A stretch of 64,000 nt of DNA, from NCBI GenBank assembly GCA_016223165.1, contig JACRPO010000010.1:1-64000 (forward strand), in the 5' to 3' direction. This DNA comes from Burkholderiales bacterium (GTDB lineage: Bacteria; Pseudomonadota; Gammaproteobacteria; Burkholderiales; Burkholderiaceae_C). The notes beneath the pieces are model-generated. The model saw nothing but the letters and a program-made list of their open reading frames with translations. It was not told the origin of the DNA and made no database searches. The position numbers and the translations under genes were made by a program. Positions 16,018 to 27,500 of the stretch are shown here, piece after piece (within the stretch, counting starts at the first letter, position 1; each line of letters opens with the position of its first letter).

Positions 16018-16551
16018 CTACTCCTGCAACGGCGGCATCAGCACCTCGCCGGCCGGCCCCCATTCCACGGCGGTGATGCCGGGCTCGATGGCCTCCAGGC
16101 GGCGGCGTTCCAGGCTCTGCGCATCCTCGGCATCGGCGGCGGCCGTTGCCGCGGCGCGGGCCTGCCGGCGAGCGGCGGCGACGATGGCGATCGCGGCGGC
16201 CAGGTGGCTGCGCAGTTCCGCTTCGGTCCACGGCTTGGTCAGGTAGCGGAAGACGCCGGCATCGTTGATGGCGCGCTGCGCGGTCCCGAAGTCCGCCGAC
16301 CCGGTGAGCACGATGCGCACGCTCGCCGGCAGGATGGCCGAGACGAGGCTGAGGAACGACAAGCCGTCGATCTCCGGCATGCGCAGGTCCGACATGACGA
16401 TGTCGAAGGCCTGCGCGCGCACGCGCGCCAGCGCCAGCGCCGGATCGGCGCAGGTCTCGATGACCAGCTCGTCGGCGAACTGGTGGCGCAGCTCGCGTCG
16501 CAGTGCCGCGAGCACCGAGGGTTCGTCGTCGACGATCAGCAATCGGATCAT
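16018..16551 (-). CDS. Single-domain response regulator (REC, RpfG-like subfamily)
   Basis: 177 residues. REC spans about 1-125: acidic pair in MIRLLIVDDEPSVLAALRRE, phospho-acceptor Asp in FDIVMSDLRMPEIDGLSFLS, and the lysine in YLTKPW. The last 50 residues are a helical, coiled-coil-like stretch ending EWGPAGEVLMPPLQE with no output domain. Its ATG overlaps the HD-GYP stop (ATGA at 16548-16551), so it is the last gene of the five-gene operon. It probably relays phosphate from the operon's histidine kinase or acts as a sink. Confidence 0.88.
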   Translation of the reverse strand: MIRLLIVDDEPSVLAALRRELRHQFADELVIETCADPALALARVRAQAFDIVMSDLRMPEIDGLSFLSLVSAILPASVRIVLTGSADFGTAQRAINDAGVFRYLTKPWTEAELRSHLAAAIAIVAAARRQARAAATAAADAEDAQSLERRRLEAIEPGITAVEWGPAGEVLMPPLQE

Positions 16552-17887
16552 GTTCGCCCCGCAGGGTGGATGTAGATGTCCAGCGCACCCGTGCGCTGCT
16601 CGAACTCGCAGATGCGGCGGATCAGCGAGGGTGAGAGCCGGTGTCCGGCACTCAGCATCAGCAGGCCCGTCGGCGCGACGAGGTCGCGCGAGAGCACCAT
16701 GTCGGCCTCGAGCGCCGCCGAACCCAGCTTCAGGTCGGTCGGCCGCCGCGGCGCCTCGGGCTCGGTGATGTGCAGGAAGACGTCGAGCACCTCGGGGTCG
16801 AACTGGGTGCCGCGCCCCTCGCGCATCAGCGTGCGCGCTTCGGCCGCGGTCATGCGCACGTCGACCAGCGCGCCCTGCTGCAGGTCGTCGAAGGCGTCGG
16901 CGATGGCGAGGATGCGCGCGCCCGGCGGGATCGCGGCGCCGGCGAGCTTGTCGGGGTAGCCCTGGCCGTCGTGCCGCTCGTGGTGGGCGCGGATCATCGG
17001 CAGCAGCGGCTGCATGTCGTCCAGCGCCATCAGCGACTGCTCGGCCTGCAGCGGGTGGGCGCGGTACAGCACCAGCTCCTCGGCGTCGAGGCGCTGCACC
17101 GGCCGCGCGAAGATCTTGTCGGGCAACCCGATGAGGCCGACGTCGTGCAGCAGGCCGGCGACGAAGACCTGCAGCACCTGCGCCTCGGGCATGCCCATCT
17201 TGCGCGCGATGTCGCGCGCCATCTCGGCGACGCGGCGGCAATGCCCGGCCGTCTGGCCGCCGCGCAGCTCGAGCAGGTTGGAGAAGACCTTGATGCTCTT
17301 CAGGTAGCTGCGCTGCACCTTCTCGTTGGCGACCTTCAGCTCGGCGGTGCGGGCCTCGACGCGGTGCTCGAGGTCCTGGTTGAGCGCGCGCAGCTGCTCG
17401 TTCTGCGAGCGCGTCAGCGCTTCCAGCCGCGTCTTCTCGCGCTCCAGTGCGATGCGCTCGGTCGCCTCGGTCAGCGCGCCGAGCAGCTCGTGCTGGTCCC
17501 AGGGCTTGTGCAGGTAGCGCAGGATGCGGCCGCGGTTGATCGCCGCCACCGTGGCGCCCATGTCGGCATGGCCGGTGAGCAGCACGCGGGCGACGCCCGG
17601 CCAGCGCTGGCGCACCTGCTCGAGCAGCTCGGCACCGTCCATGCCGGGCATGCGCATGTCCGAGATGACGATGTCGATGGGCATCTCGGCCAGCCGCAGC
17701 AGCGCCTGTGCGCCGTCGCCGGCCGTGACGACGCAGTAGCCGGCCGCACGCAGCACGCGCTTGAGCGCCGAGAGGATGTTGGCCTCGTCGTCGACGCACA
17801 GGACGGTCCAGATCGCCGTGCCCGCGCCTCCCGCCGGCGCGGCCGCCACGGCGTCGGCACCGGGCGGTGCGACTTGCGCCGATGCGT

Positions 17888-17891
<4 letters not shown>
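16548..17891 (-). CDS. REC-HD-GYP cyclic-di-GMP phosphodiesterase
   Basis: 447 residues from GTG 17891, chosen because it overlaps the kinase stop (GTGA). After an Ala/Pro-rich leader, REC starts near residue 28 (TVLCVDDEANILSALKRVLR; Asp in IVISDMRMPG; YLHKPW). A coiled coil (about 150-215) links to the HD-GYP domain: GLLHDVGLIGLPDKIFARP with the HD pair and HHERHDGQGYPDKLAG, the HHExxDGxGYP signature. These residues bind the metals that cleave c-di-GMP to pGpG or GMP. A 60-residue C-terminal piece follows. RpfG-type architecture, probably phosphorylated by the adjacent kinase. Confidence 0.93.
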
Positions 17892-18850
<959 letters not shown>

Positions 18851-18922
18851 GTCTCGCTCACTCCTCGCTCGATGTCTGTCTCGATGTCTCGTTCGTGTCC
18901 TGCCCGGCGTTCCAGCGCGGGT

Positions 18923-20098
18923 TCACAGCGCCAGCGCCGCGCTGAGCGCGCGCACGCCCTCTTCGGTCTCTTCGAAGAGCACGCAGAAGGCCTCGTCCGC
19001 CAGGGCGACGCGTTGCCAGGCCGCGGCGTCGACGGCCGGCACCAGCTCGTGCTCGAGGTGCGCCACGTCGAGCGCATGGCCGATGGCGTCGGCCACGTGC
19101 ACGCAGGCGGTGATGCCGGCCGTCGCGCCGGGTTCGGTTGCCGGCGCATGGTGGGCGGCGATGGCCCGCTCGACGCCGGCCGGAAAATGCCAGTGGGCGG
19201 CGATCCAGGCGCCGACCTCGGCGTGCGTGGTCAGCGCATGCTCGCGCTCGACGGCGCACAGCTCGGTGTCGGCACCGCGCGCATGCAGCAGCAAGGCGTC
19301 CAGTTCGGCCGGGAAGTACACGCTCATCGCGAGCAGCCCGACGTCGTGCAGCAGCCCGGCCACGAAGGCCTGGTCCTCGTCCAGCGCGGCGGCGCGCGCC
19401 AGCGCGCGGGCCGTGATCGCACAGGCGAGCGCGTGGCGCCAGAAGACCCCCGCGTCGAAGGCCTTGCTGCGCGGGCCCGAGAACTGGCCGGCCACGGCGG
19501 CCAGCGTGAGCACGGACTCGAGGGTGCGTCGGCCCAGCACCTGGGCGGCATCGCGCGCCGACGCCACGCGCCCGGGCACGCCGTAGAAGGGTGAGTTGGC
19601 CAGCCGCAGCACGCGCGCCGTCAGCGAGGCGTCGCAGCTCAGGTCGCTGGCCACGTCGGCGAGCGAGGCGTCCTCGCGGCGCAGCGTGCGCAGTGCGCGC
19701 TGCGCCGCCTGGGGCAGATGCGGCAGCTCGGCGACGCGGCGGCGCACCTGCTCCGGCGCCAGCGAGCGCGGCGCCGCGGTGCCGGCCGAAGGCGCCGCAG
19801 CTGGCGCGCTCGCGAAGGGGGAAGAAGTCGCGGGATGGGGAGCGGAAGCGGAAGCGGAAGCGGAAGCGGAAGCGGAAGCGGAAGCGGAAGCGGAAGCGGA
19901 TGGCCGGCCGCGGTACTTCTGCATGACATGCAGCAGCGGGTGCACCCTGCTCGCGCGCAGGCTGGCGCGGAACAGGTGGTGCAGCCGCGCCACCGCCGCC
20001 GGCGGCGGCGTCGGCGCCGCCGCCGTGCCCGGCCGGCGGGCGCCGGCCGCGGGGGCGAGCGGGAGGGGAACGGTGGCGGAGTCCATGGCAGGCAGCAT
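18923..20098 (-). CDS. HDOD-domain signalling protein with poly-(Ala-Ser) tract
   Basis: 391 residues (ATG at 20098 or 20086). The N-terminal 110 residues are Ala/Pro-rich and contain about ten Ser-Ala dipeptides encoded by a 6-bp repeat. The HDOD domain begins near 130 with RRVAELPHLPQAAQRALRTL, has DASLTARVLRLANSPFYG and the HD-like FVAGLLHDVGLLAMSVYFP. HDOD proteins lack phosphodiesterase activity and act as adaptors in chemotaxis, type IV pili or cell-cycle signalling. It is nine bases downstream of the EAL gene and 72 upstream of the kinase, inside the operon. Confidence 0.9.
   Translation of the reverse strand: MLPAMDSATVPLPLAPAAGARRPGTAAAPTPPPAAVARLHHLFRASLRASRVHPLLHVMQKYRGRPSASASASASASASASASASAPHPATSSPFASAPAAAPSAGTAAPRSLAPEQVRRRVAELPHLPQAAQRALRTLRREDASLADVASDLSCDASLTARVLRLANSPFYGVPGRVASARDAAQVLGRRTLESVLTLAAVAGQFSGPRSKAFDAGVFWRHALACAITARALARAAALDEDQAFVAGLLHDVGLLAMSVYFPAELDALLLHARGADTELCAVEREHALTTHAEVGAWIAAHWHFPAGVERAIAAHHAPATEPGATAGITACVHVADAIGHALDVAHLEHELVPAVDAAAWQRVALADEAFCVLFEETEEGVRALSAALAL
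19841..19900 (-). repeat. 6-bp tandem repeat, about ten copies, inside the HDOD gene
   Basis: GCGGAA on the plus strand is repeated about ten times without interruption, coding for alternating Ser and Ala on the minus strand. Perfect hexamer tracts of this length are slippage-prone; changes keep the frame and alter the linker length before the HDOD domain. Confidence 0.93.
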
Positions 20099-20106
20099 CG
20101 GGTCGG

Positions 20107-23022
20107 TCAGTGCTGCGGGTTGAAGAGCAGCAGCAGGCTCTGGGCACTCTCGCCGACCGGCAGCCGGCGCTTGGCAACCACGAAGCGGCGGCCTTCGAAC
20201 TCGACATCGCCTTCGGTGGCCTGGTCGTCGAGCACGGTCGTCGCCAGTCGCGCCGGCCAGGCCTCGCGCACGTTGCGTCCGATCCAGGAGAGGGCGCCGG
20301 GCAGGCGTTCGACGGCCTCGCGGTTGACGAAGACGATCTGGCCTTCGGGATCGATGGCCGCCACCGCCGCCGGCAGCTCATCGACGAGCCGGCGCATGCT
20401 GCCGGCACTGGCGGCGAGCATGTCGGCATGTTCGCGCTGCTGCGACAGCAGCAGCTCGAGGCGCGCGTTGAGGTCGGCGAGGTCGGTGTTGGCGGTCTCG
20501 ACCTGGCGGGCCAGGCGCCGGTTCTCGTCGGCCAGGTCCTTCTGCCGGAAGGCCTCGGCGACATGGCCGCGCAGGCGCTCGTCATCCCAGGGCTTGGTCA
20601 GGAACTTGTAGATCGCGCCTTCGTTGACGGCATCGATGATCGACTGCAGCTCGGTGTAGCCGGACAGCACCATGCGCACCGTGTCCGGGTACAGCGCCTT
20701 GGCGCGGTTGAGGAACTCGACGCCGGTCATGCCCGGCATGCGCTGGTCGGAGACGATGACGTCGACGTCGTGCTCGGCGAGGCGGAGCAGCCCCTCCTCG
20801 CCGCTGCAGGCGGTGACGATGCGATAGCCGTCGCGGCGCAGCAGCCGGCGCAGCGCCGAGACGATGTTGTCCTCGTCGTCGACGAGCAGCAGCGTGCGCG
20901 TCTTGCGGCTCTTCGTCAGGAAGCGCTCGGGCACGGTCTTGCGCGCGGCCAGCATGGCCTCGAACTCGGCCACCGGCACGGGGCGGCTGAACCAGTAGCC
21001 CTGCACGAGGTCGCAGCCGTTCGAGGCGAGCAGGCCGAGCTGGCCCTCGGTCTCCACGCCCTCGGCGAGCACGCGCATCTTCAGGCCGTGCGCCATGTTG
21101 ATGATGGCGCGCGTCACCGACACCTCTTCCACCGGCGCGGTGACGTCGTGCACGAACGAGCGGTCGACCTTGACGACGTCGATCGGCAGGCGGCACAGGT
21201 AGCTCAGGCTCGAGAAGCCGGTGCCGAAGTCGTCGAGCGCGATCTCGACGCCGAGCGCCTTCAGGTCGCGCAGCACCTGGGCGGCGCGCTCGGCATCGGC
21301 CATCACCATGCCCTCGGTCAGCTCGAGCGAAAGGCTGCCGGGCTCGACGCCGCTTTCGACCAGCACGCGCTGCACATGCGCGGCGAGGTCGGGCCGCTGC
21401 AGCTCGGCGGGCGAGAGGTTGATGCCCACGCGCACCGGCGGCAGCGAGTTCGCGCGCCAGCGTGCGATGTCTCGGCAGGCGGTGCGCAGCACCCACTCGC
21501 CGATGGTGCCGACGAGGCCGCTGCGTTCGGCCACCGGAATGAACTCGGCCGGCGAGAGCGGCCCGAGCTCCGGCGAGTGCCAGCGCAGCAGCGCCTCGGC
21601 GCCGCGGATCTCGCCGCTCGCCAGGTCCACCTGCGGCTGGTAGTGCAGCTCGAATTCGTCGCCGCCGATGGCCCGCCGCAGCGCCGCCTCGATGTGCATC
21701 GAGCGCATGGCGCGCTGGTTGACCTCGGGGCGGAAGAAGGCGATCTGCTGCGCGGCGCTGGCGTCCAGCCGTGCCGCCTGCGCGGCCTCGAGCAGCGTGG
21801 CGGCGGCATCGGCGTCGCGCGGAAAGACGGCGGCGCCGGCCAGGCAATGCGGGAACAGCTCGGTCGCTCCGAGGCGCACCGGCGCGGCGAGCGCGCCGAG
21901 CACGGCTTCGGCGCGCGCGCGCAGCTTCGCATCGTCGCCGAGCGCGTCGCCCTCGAAGACCATCGCGAATTCGGCATCCGAGACCTGGGCGATGGACTCG
22001 TGCTCGTGGCAGGCATCACGCAGGCGTGCCGCCACGGCCATCGCCAGCGTGTCGCCGGCGCCGAAGCCCATGCTCGTCTTCACCGCGGCGATCTGCGGCA
22101 CCTCGATGGCCAGCAGCGCCACGGCGCGGTTGTCCCAGCGCGCGGCATGCATGGCCGCATCCATCTGGTCGAGCAGGCTGGCGCGGTTGGGCAGGCCCGT
22201 GACCTCGTCCTGGCTGGCCAGTTCGTGGATGCGCTCCTCGGCTTGGCGCTGCGCCGTGATGTCCTGCAGCAGCGCGACGCCGATCTGTGCGCGCTCGCCG
22301 TCGGCGACGAGGACGCCGCGGTGCAGCACCGTCAGGCGCCGCCCGTCGGCGCAGCAGACGCGGTGCTGGAACTCGAAGGGCTCGCCGGCCACGGCGGCGC
22401 GCCAGATGCCGACCACGTAGTCGCGCTCGTCGGCGGGGATCCACTGAATGGTGTCCAGCGTCGCCGGCACTGCGGCCGCTTCGTCGAGCCCGAGCAGGGC
22501 GCGCAGGCCGCTGGACAGCCGGATGCCGCCGCCGGGCCATTCGACCTCCATCGATCCGGTGCGGGCGAGCGCCTCGGTGCGCGCCAGCATCTGCGCGTTC
22601 CACTCGGCGCGGCGCAGCGCGGCGCGCAGTTCCGACACGTCGAGCATCGAGACGAGCACGGCGGCACGGCCCTCGTGCTCGACGCGGCGCGCGAAGACGC
22701 GCACGTCGAAGATCGAGCCGTCGGCGTGCAGGCACTTCATGTCGCCCCAGCGGCCCTCCTTGCCGGCGAGGCGGCGGTCCATCACCGCCAGCACGTGCGG
22801 GCGGTGCTCGGGCGCGGTGAAGACGTCGTGCCCGGCGCCCATCAGCGCCGACACGCCATGACCCACCATGCGCGCCGTCGCCGGGTTGACATAGCGGATC
22901 TTCCAGTCCTGGACCAGGAACAGCCCGAGCTCGGCGCTCTCCAGCAAGTTCAGCGCAGCCGCCGGCCTGATGGCGTTGCACCCGGGCGGTGGAGCAGCAA
23001 TGTCGGTATCGGTCGCGAACAT
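20107..23022 (-). CDS. PAS-PAS-GGDEF-EAL-REC-PAS c-di-GMP phosphodiesterase
   Basis: 971 residues from ATG 23022 (MFATDTDIAAPPPG). Domains in order: PAS (about 25-135), PAS (150-270), GGDEF-like (285-440), EAL (445-695), REC (705-825) and a third PAS-like region (870-971). The GGDEF motif is degenerate (QVSDAEFAMVFEG), so no cyclase activity is expected. The EAL domain looks intact: GAEALLRWHS, ELTEGMVM and DDFGTGFSSLSYL. REC has LLLVDDEDNIVSALRRLLRR, VIVSDQRMPG and KFLTKPW. An unusual order places REC after EAL. First gene of the five-gene operon; likely hydrolyses c-di-GMP under phosphorylation control. Confidence 0.92.
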   Translation of the reverse strand: MFATDTDIAAPPPGCNAIRPAAALNLLESAELGLFLVQDWKIRYVNPATARMVGHGVSALMGAGHDVFTAPEHRPHVLAVMDRRLAGKEGRWGDMKCLHADGSIFDVRVFARRVEHEGRAAVLVSMLDVSELRAALRRAEWNAQMLARTEALARTGSMEVEWPGGGIRLSSGLRALLGLDEAAAVPATLDTIQWIPADERDYVVGIWRAAVAGEPFEFQHRVCCADGRRLTVLHRGVLVADGERAQIGVALLQDITAQRQAEERIHELASQDEVTGLPNRASLLDQMDAAMHAARWDNRAVALLAIEVPQIAAVKTSMGFGAGDTLAMAVAARLRDACHEHESIAQVSDAEFAMVFEGDALGDDAKLRARAEAVLGALAAPVRLGATELFPHCLAGAAVFPRDADAAATLLEAAQAARLDASAAQQIAFFRPEVNQRAMRSMHIEAALRRAIGGDEFELHYQPQVDLASGEIRGAEALLRWHSPELGPLSPAEFIPVAERSGLVGTIGEWVLRTACRDIARWRANSLPPVRVGINLSPAELQRPDLAAHVQRVLVESGVEPGSLSLELTEGMVMADAERAAQVLRDLKALGVEIALDDFGTGFSSLSYLCRLPIDVVKVDRSFVHDVTAPVEEVSVTRAIINMAHGLKMRVLAEGVETEGQLGLLASNGCDLVQGYWFSRPVPVAEFEAMLAARKTVPERFLTKSRKTRTLLLVDDEDNIVSALRRLLRRDGYRIVTACSGEEGLLRLAEHDVDVIVSDQRMPGMTGVEFLNRAKALYPDTVRMVLSGYTELQSIIDAVNEGAIYKFLTKPWDDERLRGHVAEAFRQKDLADENRRLARQVETANTDLADLNARLELLLSQQREHADMLAASAGSMRRLVDELPAAVAAIDPEGQIVFVNREAVERLPGALSWIGRNVREAWPARLATTVLDDQATEGDVEFEGRRFVVAKRRLPVGESAQSLLLLFNPQH

Positions 23023-23387
23023 GGCGCAGGTTGGGGCTGGGGTCTTCCGGTTCGAGGCGCGGGCGCCCCGGACCTCGGATTCGAGGCTAAGCGGCGCCGG
23101 CGCCGCGAGAGCTCCGATGAAGGCGGCGAGTCGGGCCCAATTCGTTGTTCTGCTGCGGCTGCTGTGGCTGCTGTGGCTGCTGCAGCCGCCGTCGGCGCGC
23201 CTGTCGGGGGCTTGTTCCAACGGCGGCGATCCTTCTCTATCGGCAGCGCGCCGCCGGACTCGTGCGCAACACTGCACGCCGGCTTCGCATCTAACCGTCA
23301 GAGAGGCGGCCGGGCGCAACGGCGCCGGGGCAAGCTGCCATGCGCGCCCGCCATCGGTGCAGAATGCGCTTCACAGGGAGTCATGCA
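23023..23387. promoter_or_regulatory. Divergent intergenic region between signalling operon and REC-kinase
   Basis: About 365 bases separate the EAL gene from the divergent REC-kinase and must hold both promoters. I could not pick out a convincing sigma-70 or sigma-54 site. The stretch near 23155-23190 is a TGCTGTGGC-type short tandem repeat. The REC-kinase start is set by AGGGAG eight bases before GTG 23388. Confidence 0.45.
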
Positions 23388-24530
23388 GTGAAAGCAGCGT
23401 CCGGCCTGCCGCGCGTGCTCGTCGTCGATGACGAGCAGGCGCAGATGCAGGCGCTTTGCGACACGCTGGGCGCGCAGGGCTACGAAGTGCGCGGCTGCAC
23501 CGACCCAGTGCAGGCCCTGCGCTCGCTGCGCGACTCGCCCGTCGACCTGTTGCTGGCCGACCTCACGATGCCGGGCATGAACGGCATCACCCTGCTGCGC
23601 GAGGCGCTGGCGATCGACCCCGACCTGGCCGGCATCATCATGACCGGCGACGGCACCATCTCCACCGCCGTGGAGGCCATGCGCACGGGTGCCTTCGACT
23701 ACATCCTGAAGCCGTTCAAGCTCGGTGCCGTGCTGCCGGTGCTGGCGCGTGCGTTCGAGATGCGCCGGCTCAGGGTGGAGAACGCCGCCCTCGAGCGCAG
23801 CCTGCGCGAGCACGCCGCCGAGCTGGAGGCGGCGAACCGGGAGCTCGACGCCTTCACGCGCTCGGCCTCGCACGACCTGCGCGCGCCGCTGAACGGCGTG
23901 CTCGGCTTCGCCTCGCTGCTGGGCGGGCGCCTCGATGCACGCCTCGCCCCCGACGAGCGCACCTGGCTGCAGCACATCGAACGCTCGGCGCGACAGATGA
24001 ACCAGCTGCTGGAAGATCTGATGCGCCTGTCGCGCCTGGGCCGCCAGAGCCTCGTCGTGCGGCCGGTGGACCTGGCGCAGCTCGTGCGGCAGGTGCTGGG
24101 CGAGATGCGGCAGGCCGACGAGCGGGCGCGTGCGGTGCAGGTCAGCATCGGCGAGCTGCCGGTGGTCGTTGCCGACGAGGGCCTGCTCTCGCAGGTCTTC
24201 GTCAACCTCCTGTCCAACGCCATCAAGTTCAGCCGCGACGCCGCCGCGCCGCAGGTGCAGGTGGGCAGCGAGCGACTGGCCGGCGAGTGGGTGCTGCACG
24301 TGCGCGACAACGGCGTGGGCTTCGACATGACGCAGGCGGAGAAGTTGTTCGACGCCTTCCACCGCCTGCCCGGTGCCCAGCGCTTCGAGGGCAGCGGCGT
24401 CGGCCTGTCGATCGTGCAGCGCATCGTCGGCCGCCACGGCGGGCGTGTCTGGGCCGAGTCGGCGCCGGGCGCCGGTGCCTGCTTCAAGTTCACGCTCGGC
24501 GCCCAGGCGCCCGCCGCGGGCCCGGCGTAG
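23388..24530 (+). CDS. REC-histidine kinase (response regulator fused to kinase)
   Basis: 380 residues from GTG 23388, chosen for AGGGAG eight bases upstream. REC (about 8-125) has VLVVDDEQAQMQALCDTLGA, Asp in LLLADLTMPGMNG and YILKPF. A short coiled coil leads to HisKA with SASHDLRAPLNGVLGF, and HATPase with VFVNLLSNAIKFS, RDNGVGFDM and GSGVGLSIVQRIV. No transmembrane segment. N-terminal REC followed by a kinase core is typical of phytochrome-associated or relay kinases that receive phosphate first. Possibly co-transcribed with the hybrid kinase downstream. Confidence 0.9.
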   Translation: MKAASGLPRVLVVDDEQAQMQALCDTLGAQGYEVRGCTDPVQALRSLRDSPVDLLLADLTMPGMNGITLLREALAIDPDLAGIIMTGDGTISTAVEAMRTGAFDYILKPFKLGAVLPVLARAFEMRRLRVENAALERSLREHAAELEAANRELDAFTRSASHDLRAPLNGVLGFASLLGGRLDARLAPDERTWLQHIERSARQMNQLLEDLMRLSRLGRQSLVVRPVDLAQLVRQVLGEMRQADERARAVQVSIGELPVVVADEGLLSQVFVNLLSNAIKFSRDAAAPQVQVGSERLAGEWVLHVRDNGVGFDMTQAEKLFDAFHRLPGAQRFEGSGVGLSIVQRIVGRHGGRVWAESAPGAGACFKFTLGAQAPAAGPA

Positions 24531-24580
24531 TGCGCCGGCCCCGCGCAGCGCACGAGAACCGGACCGGCCGGCGCCTGCCG

Positions 24581-27500
24581 ATGCCTCGCTGGCTGCGGTT
24601 CCCCGACTGGCCGCTGCGCGCGAAGATGGCGGCGCTGCTGGTGGCGGCGTCGCTGCTGCCGCTGGCCTTCTGGGCCTGGGTCGACCTGCGCCAGGACCAG
24701 GCGCGCCAGCTCGAAGGCGTCAAGGACCTGCTCGAGGCGCGCGGCGACCAGATCGTGCGCGAGCTCGACAGCTTCCATCGCGGCTACCAGCGCGCCGTGA
24801 ACCGGCTGGCGCGCTTCCCCGACACGCGCGCCTTCTGCACCGCGCCGCCGGCACAGCGCGCGCCGCGGCAGCAGGCGGCGTTGCTCGGCGTTCTCTCGGC
24901 CTACCCGGCCAGCGACGAGGGCATCCGCGGCGCCGCGATCATCGACGCCGGCGGGCGCGTCGCCGTGGCCACCGAGCCGTCCTTGATCGGCGTGGACCTC
25001 TCCGACCGCCCCCTCGCGCGCGAGGCCTTGTCGGGCCGGGCCGTGACCACCAACCTCTTCATCTCGTCGCCGGCGAGCGGCTCGGTGCCGACGATCGGCT
25101 ACTTCGCGCCGGTGCTCGATGGCGAGCAGCGCGTCGTCTGCGTCGCCGTGCTGTGGCTGCGTGCCGCCGCGCTGTGGAAGGCCGTCAAGGCGTCCAACGC
25201 GCTCGCCGGGCCGGACAGCTTTGCCGTGCTCATCGACCGCGACGGCATCCGCGTCGCCCACACCTTCAGCGACGACATCGTCTTTCGCCCGGCGGGCCGG
25301 CTCGATCCGGCGCTGGTCGACCGGCTCGCCGCCGAGCGCCGCTTCGGGGCCAGGACGCGCGCCTGGCTCGAGGACGTGCGGCCCTTCCCCGAGCTGTTCG
25401 AGCGTGCGCGGGCGAGCTCGCCCGACCTCGCCGTGTTCCGCGGCGTGGCGCCCCTCACCGGCGCCTGGAGCTACGGCGTGGCGCGCCGCTTCGAGTCGCT
25501 GCCCTGGACGGTGTTCTACATGCTGCCTGAGGCGGTGATCGAAGCGCAGATGGCGCAGGCGACGCGCACAAGGGTGCTGGTCGCCGCCGCCGTGCTGGCC
25601 GCTGCCGGCTTCATCGGCCTGGCCTTCGCGGCGACGATCCTGCGGCCCATCCGGGCGCTCGACACCGCCGCAGCGTCGATCGCCGGCGGCGACCTCGCGG
25701 CCCGCGTCGAGGGCGTGCGTGGCGACGAGCTGGGCCGCTTCGGCGCCAGCTTCAATGCCATGGCCGGGCAGGTGCAGTCGCACGCGCTGGACCTGCGGCG
25801 TTCGCGCGATCAGCTCGAGCAGCGGGTGCGCGAGCGCACCGCGGAGCTCGAGCTCGAGATCACGCGGCGCGCGCAGGTCGAGAGCGTGCTGCGCGAACGG
25901 GACGCCGCCCTGCACCGCGCGCATGTGATGGCGAAGATCGCGCACGTCATCACCGGCCGCGACGGCGTGTTCGAGGCCTGGTCGGAGACGCTGCCGCCGA
26001 TGATCGGCGTCCTGCCGGCGCAGATGCCCCACAGCACGCGCGAGTGGATGCAGCTGCTGCACGAGCAGGACCGCGAGACCTTCCGCAGCACGAGCATCGC
26101 CGCCGCCGTGAGCGGCACGCGCAAGGATGTCGAATACCGCCTGCGCCGCGCCGACGGCGCGTGGATCCACGTGCGCCAGGTGATCGAGCCCATACCGGAC
26201 GCGGACGCGGACGCGCCCGACGCCGAGGGTCATGAGCCCGCCCGGCCGCCCGAAGGGCTCATACCGGAGCGCGCAGCGCGCAGGTACTCCAGTGAGCCCG
26301 CCGGGCCGCCCCAGGGGCGAATGGCGCAGGGGCCGGACGGCGCAGCCCGAAGGCCATCCCATGGGCGCTGGTTCAACACGCTGCAGGACGTGAGCGAACA
26401 GCAGCAGGCCGAGGAGGAGCGGCGCGCCGGCGAGGAGGGCACGCGCCTGATCGTCGAGACCGCGCTCGACGCGGTGGTGACGATGGACGCCGCGGGTTTG
26501 ATCACCGGCTGGAGCCCGCAGGCCGAGCGCACCTTCGGCTGGACACGCGCCCAGGTGCTCGGGCGGCGGCTGGCCGAGACCATCATCCCCGCGCCGCAGC
26601 GCGAGGCGCACGAGCGCGGGCTGGCGCGCTACCTCGGCAGCGGCGAGGCCGTGGTGCTGAACCGGCGCCTGGAACTCACCGCGCTGCACCGCGACGGGCA
26701 CGAATTCCCCGTCGAGATCGCCATCACGCCGCTGCGCACGGCCGGCACGGTGGCCTTCAGCGCCTTCGTGCGCGACATCAGCGAGCGCAAGCTGGCGCAG
26801 GCGCGCGTGCAGGCGCAGCTCGAGCGCCTGCAACTGCTCGACCAGATCACGCGCGCCATCGGCGAGCGGCAGGACCTGGAGAGCATCTACCAGGTGACCA
26901 TCCGCAGCCTCGAGGAGCGGCTGCCGGTGGACTTCACCTGCGTGTGCCGCCACGACGGCGCCGACGAGGCGCTGACGATCGTGCGCGTCGGTGCGCACAG
27001 CCAGGGCCTGGCGATGGAGCTGGCGCTGGGCGAGCAGGCGCGCATCGGCATCGACCGCAACGGGCTCTCGCGCTGCCTGCAAGGCGAGCTCGTCCACGAA
27101 CCGGACATCGAGGCGAGTGCCTTCCCGTTCCCGCAGCGGCTGGCCCGCGGCGGCTTGCGCTCGCTGGTCTTCGCGCCGCTGCAATCGGAGAGCCATGTCT
27201 TCGGCATCCTCGTGGCGGCGCGCCGGGCGCCGCACGCCTTCAGCAGCGGCGAGTGCGAGTTCCTGCGCCAGCTGAGCACGCATGTCGCGCTCGCCGCCCG
27301 GCATGCCGAGCTGCACGGCGCGCTGCAGCAGGCCTACGACGAGCTGCGCCAGAGCCAGCAGACGGTGATGCAGCAGGAGCGGCTGCGCGCCCTCGGGCAG
27401 ATGGCCAGCGGCATCGCGCACGACATCAACAACGCCATCTCGCCGGTGGCGCTGTACACCGAGAACCTGCTCGAGCGCGAGGCATCCCTGAGCGAGCGCG

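Noticed and set aside
19591..19926. Plus-strand frames with Lys-Arg or Glu-Ala repeats
   Set aside because: They are the other readings of the hexamer tract in the HDOD gene.
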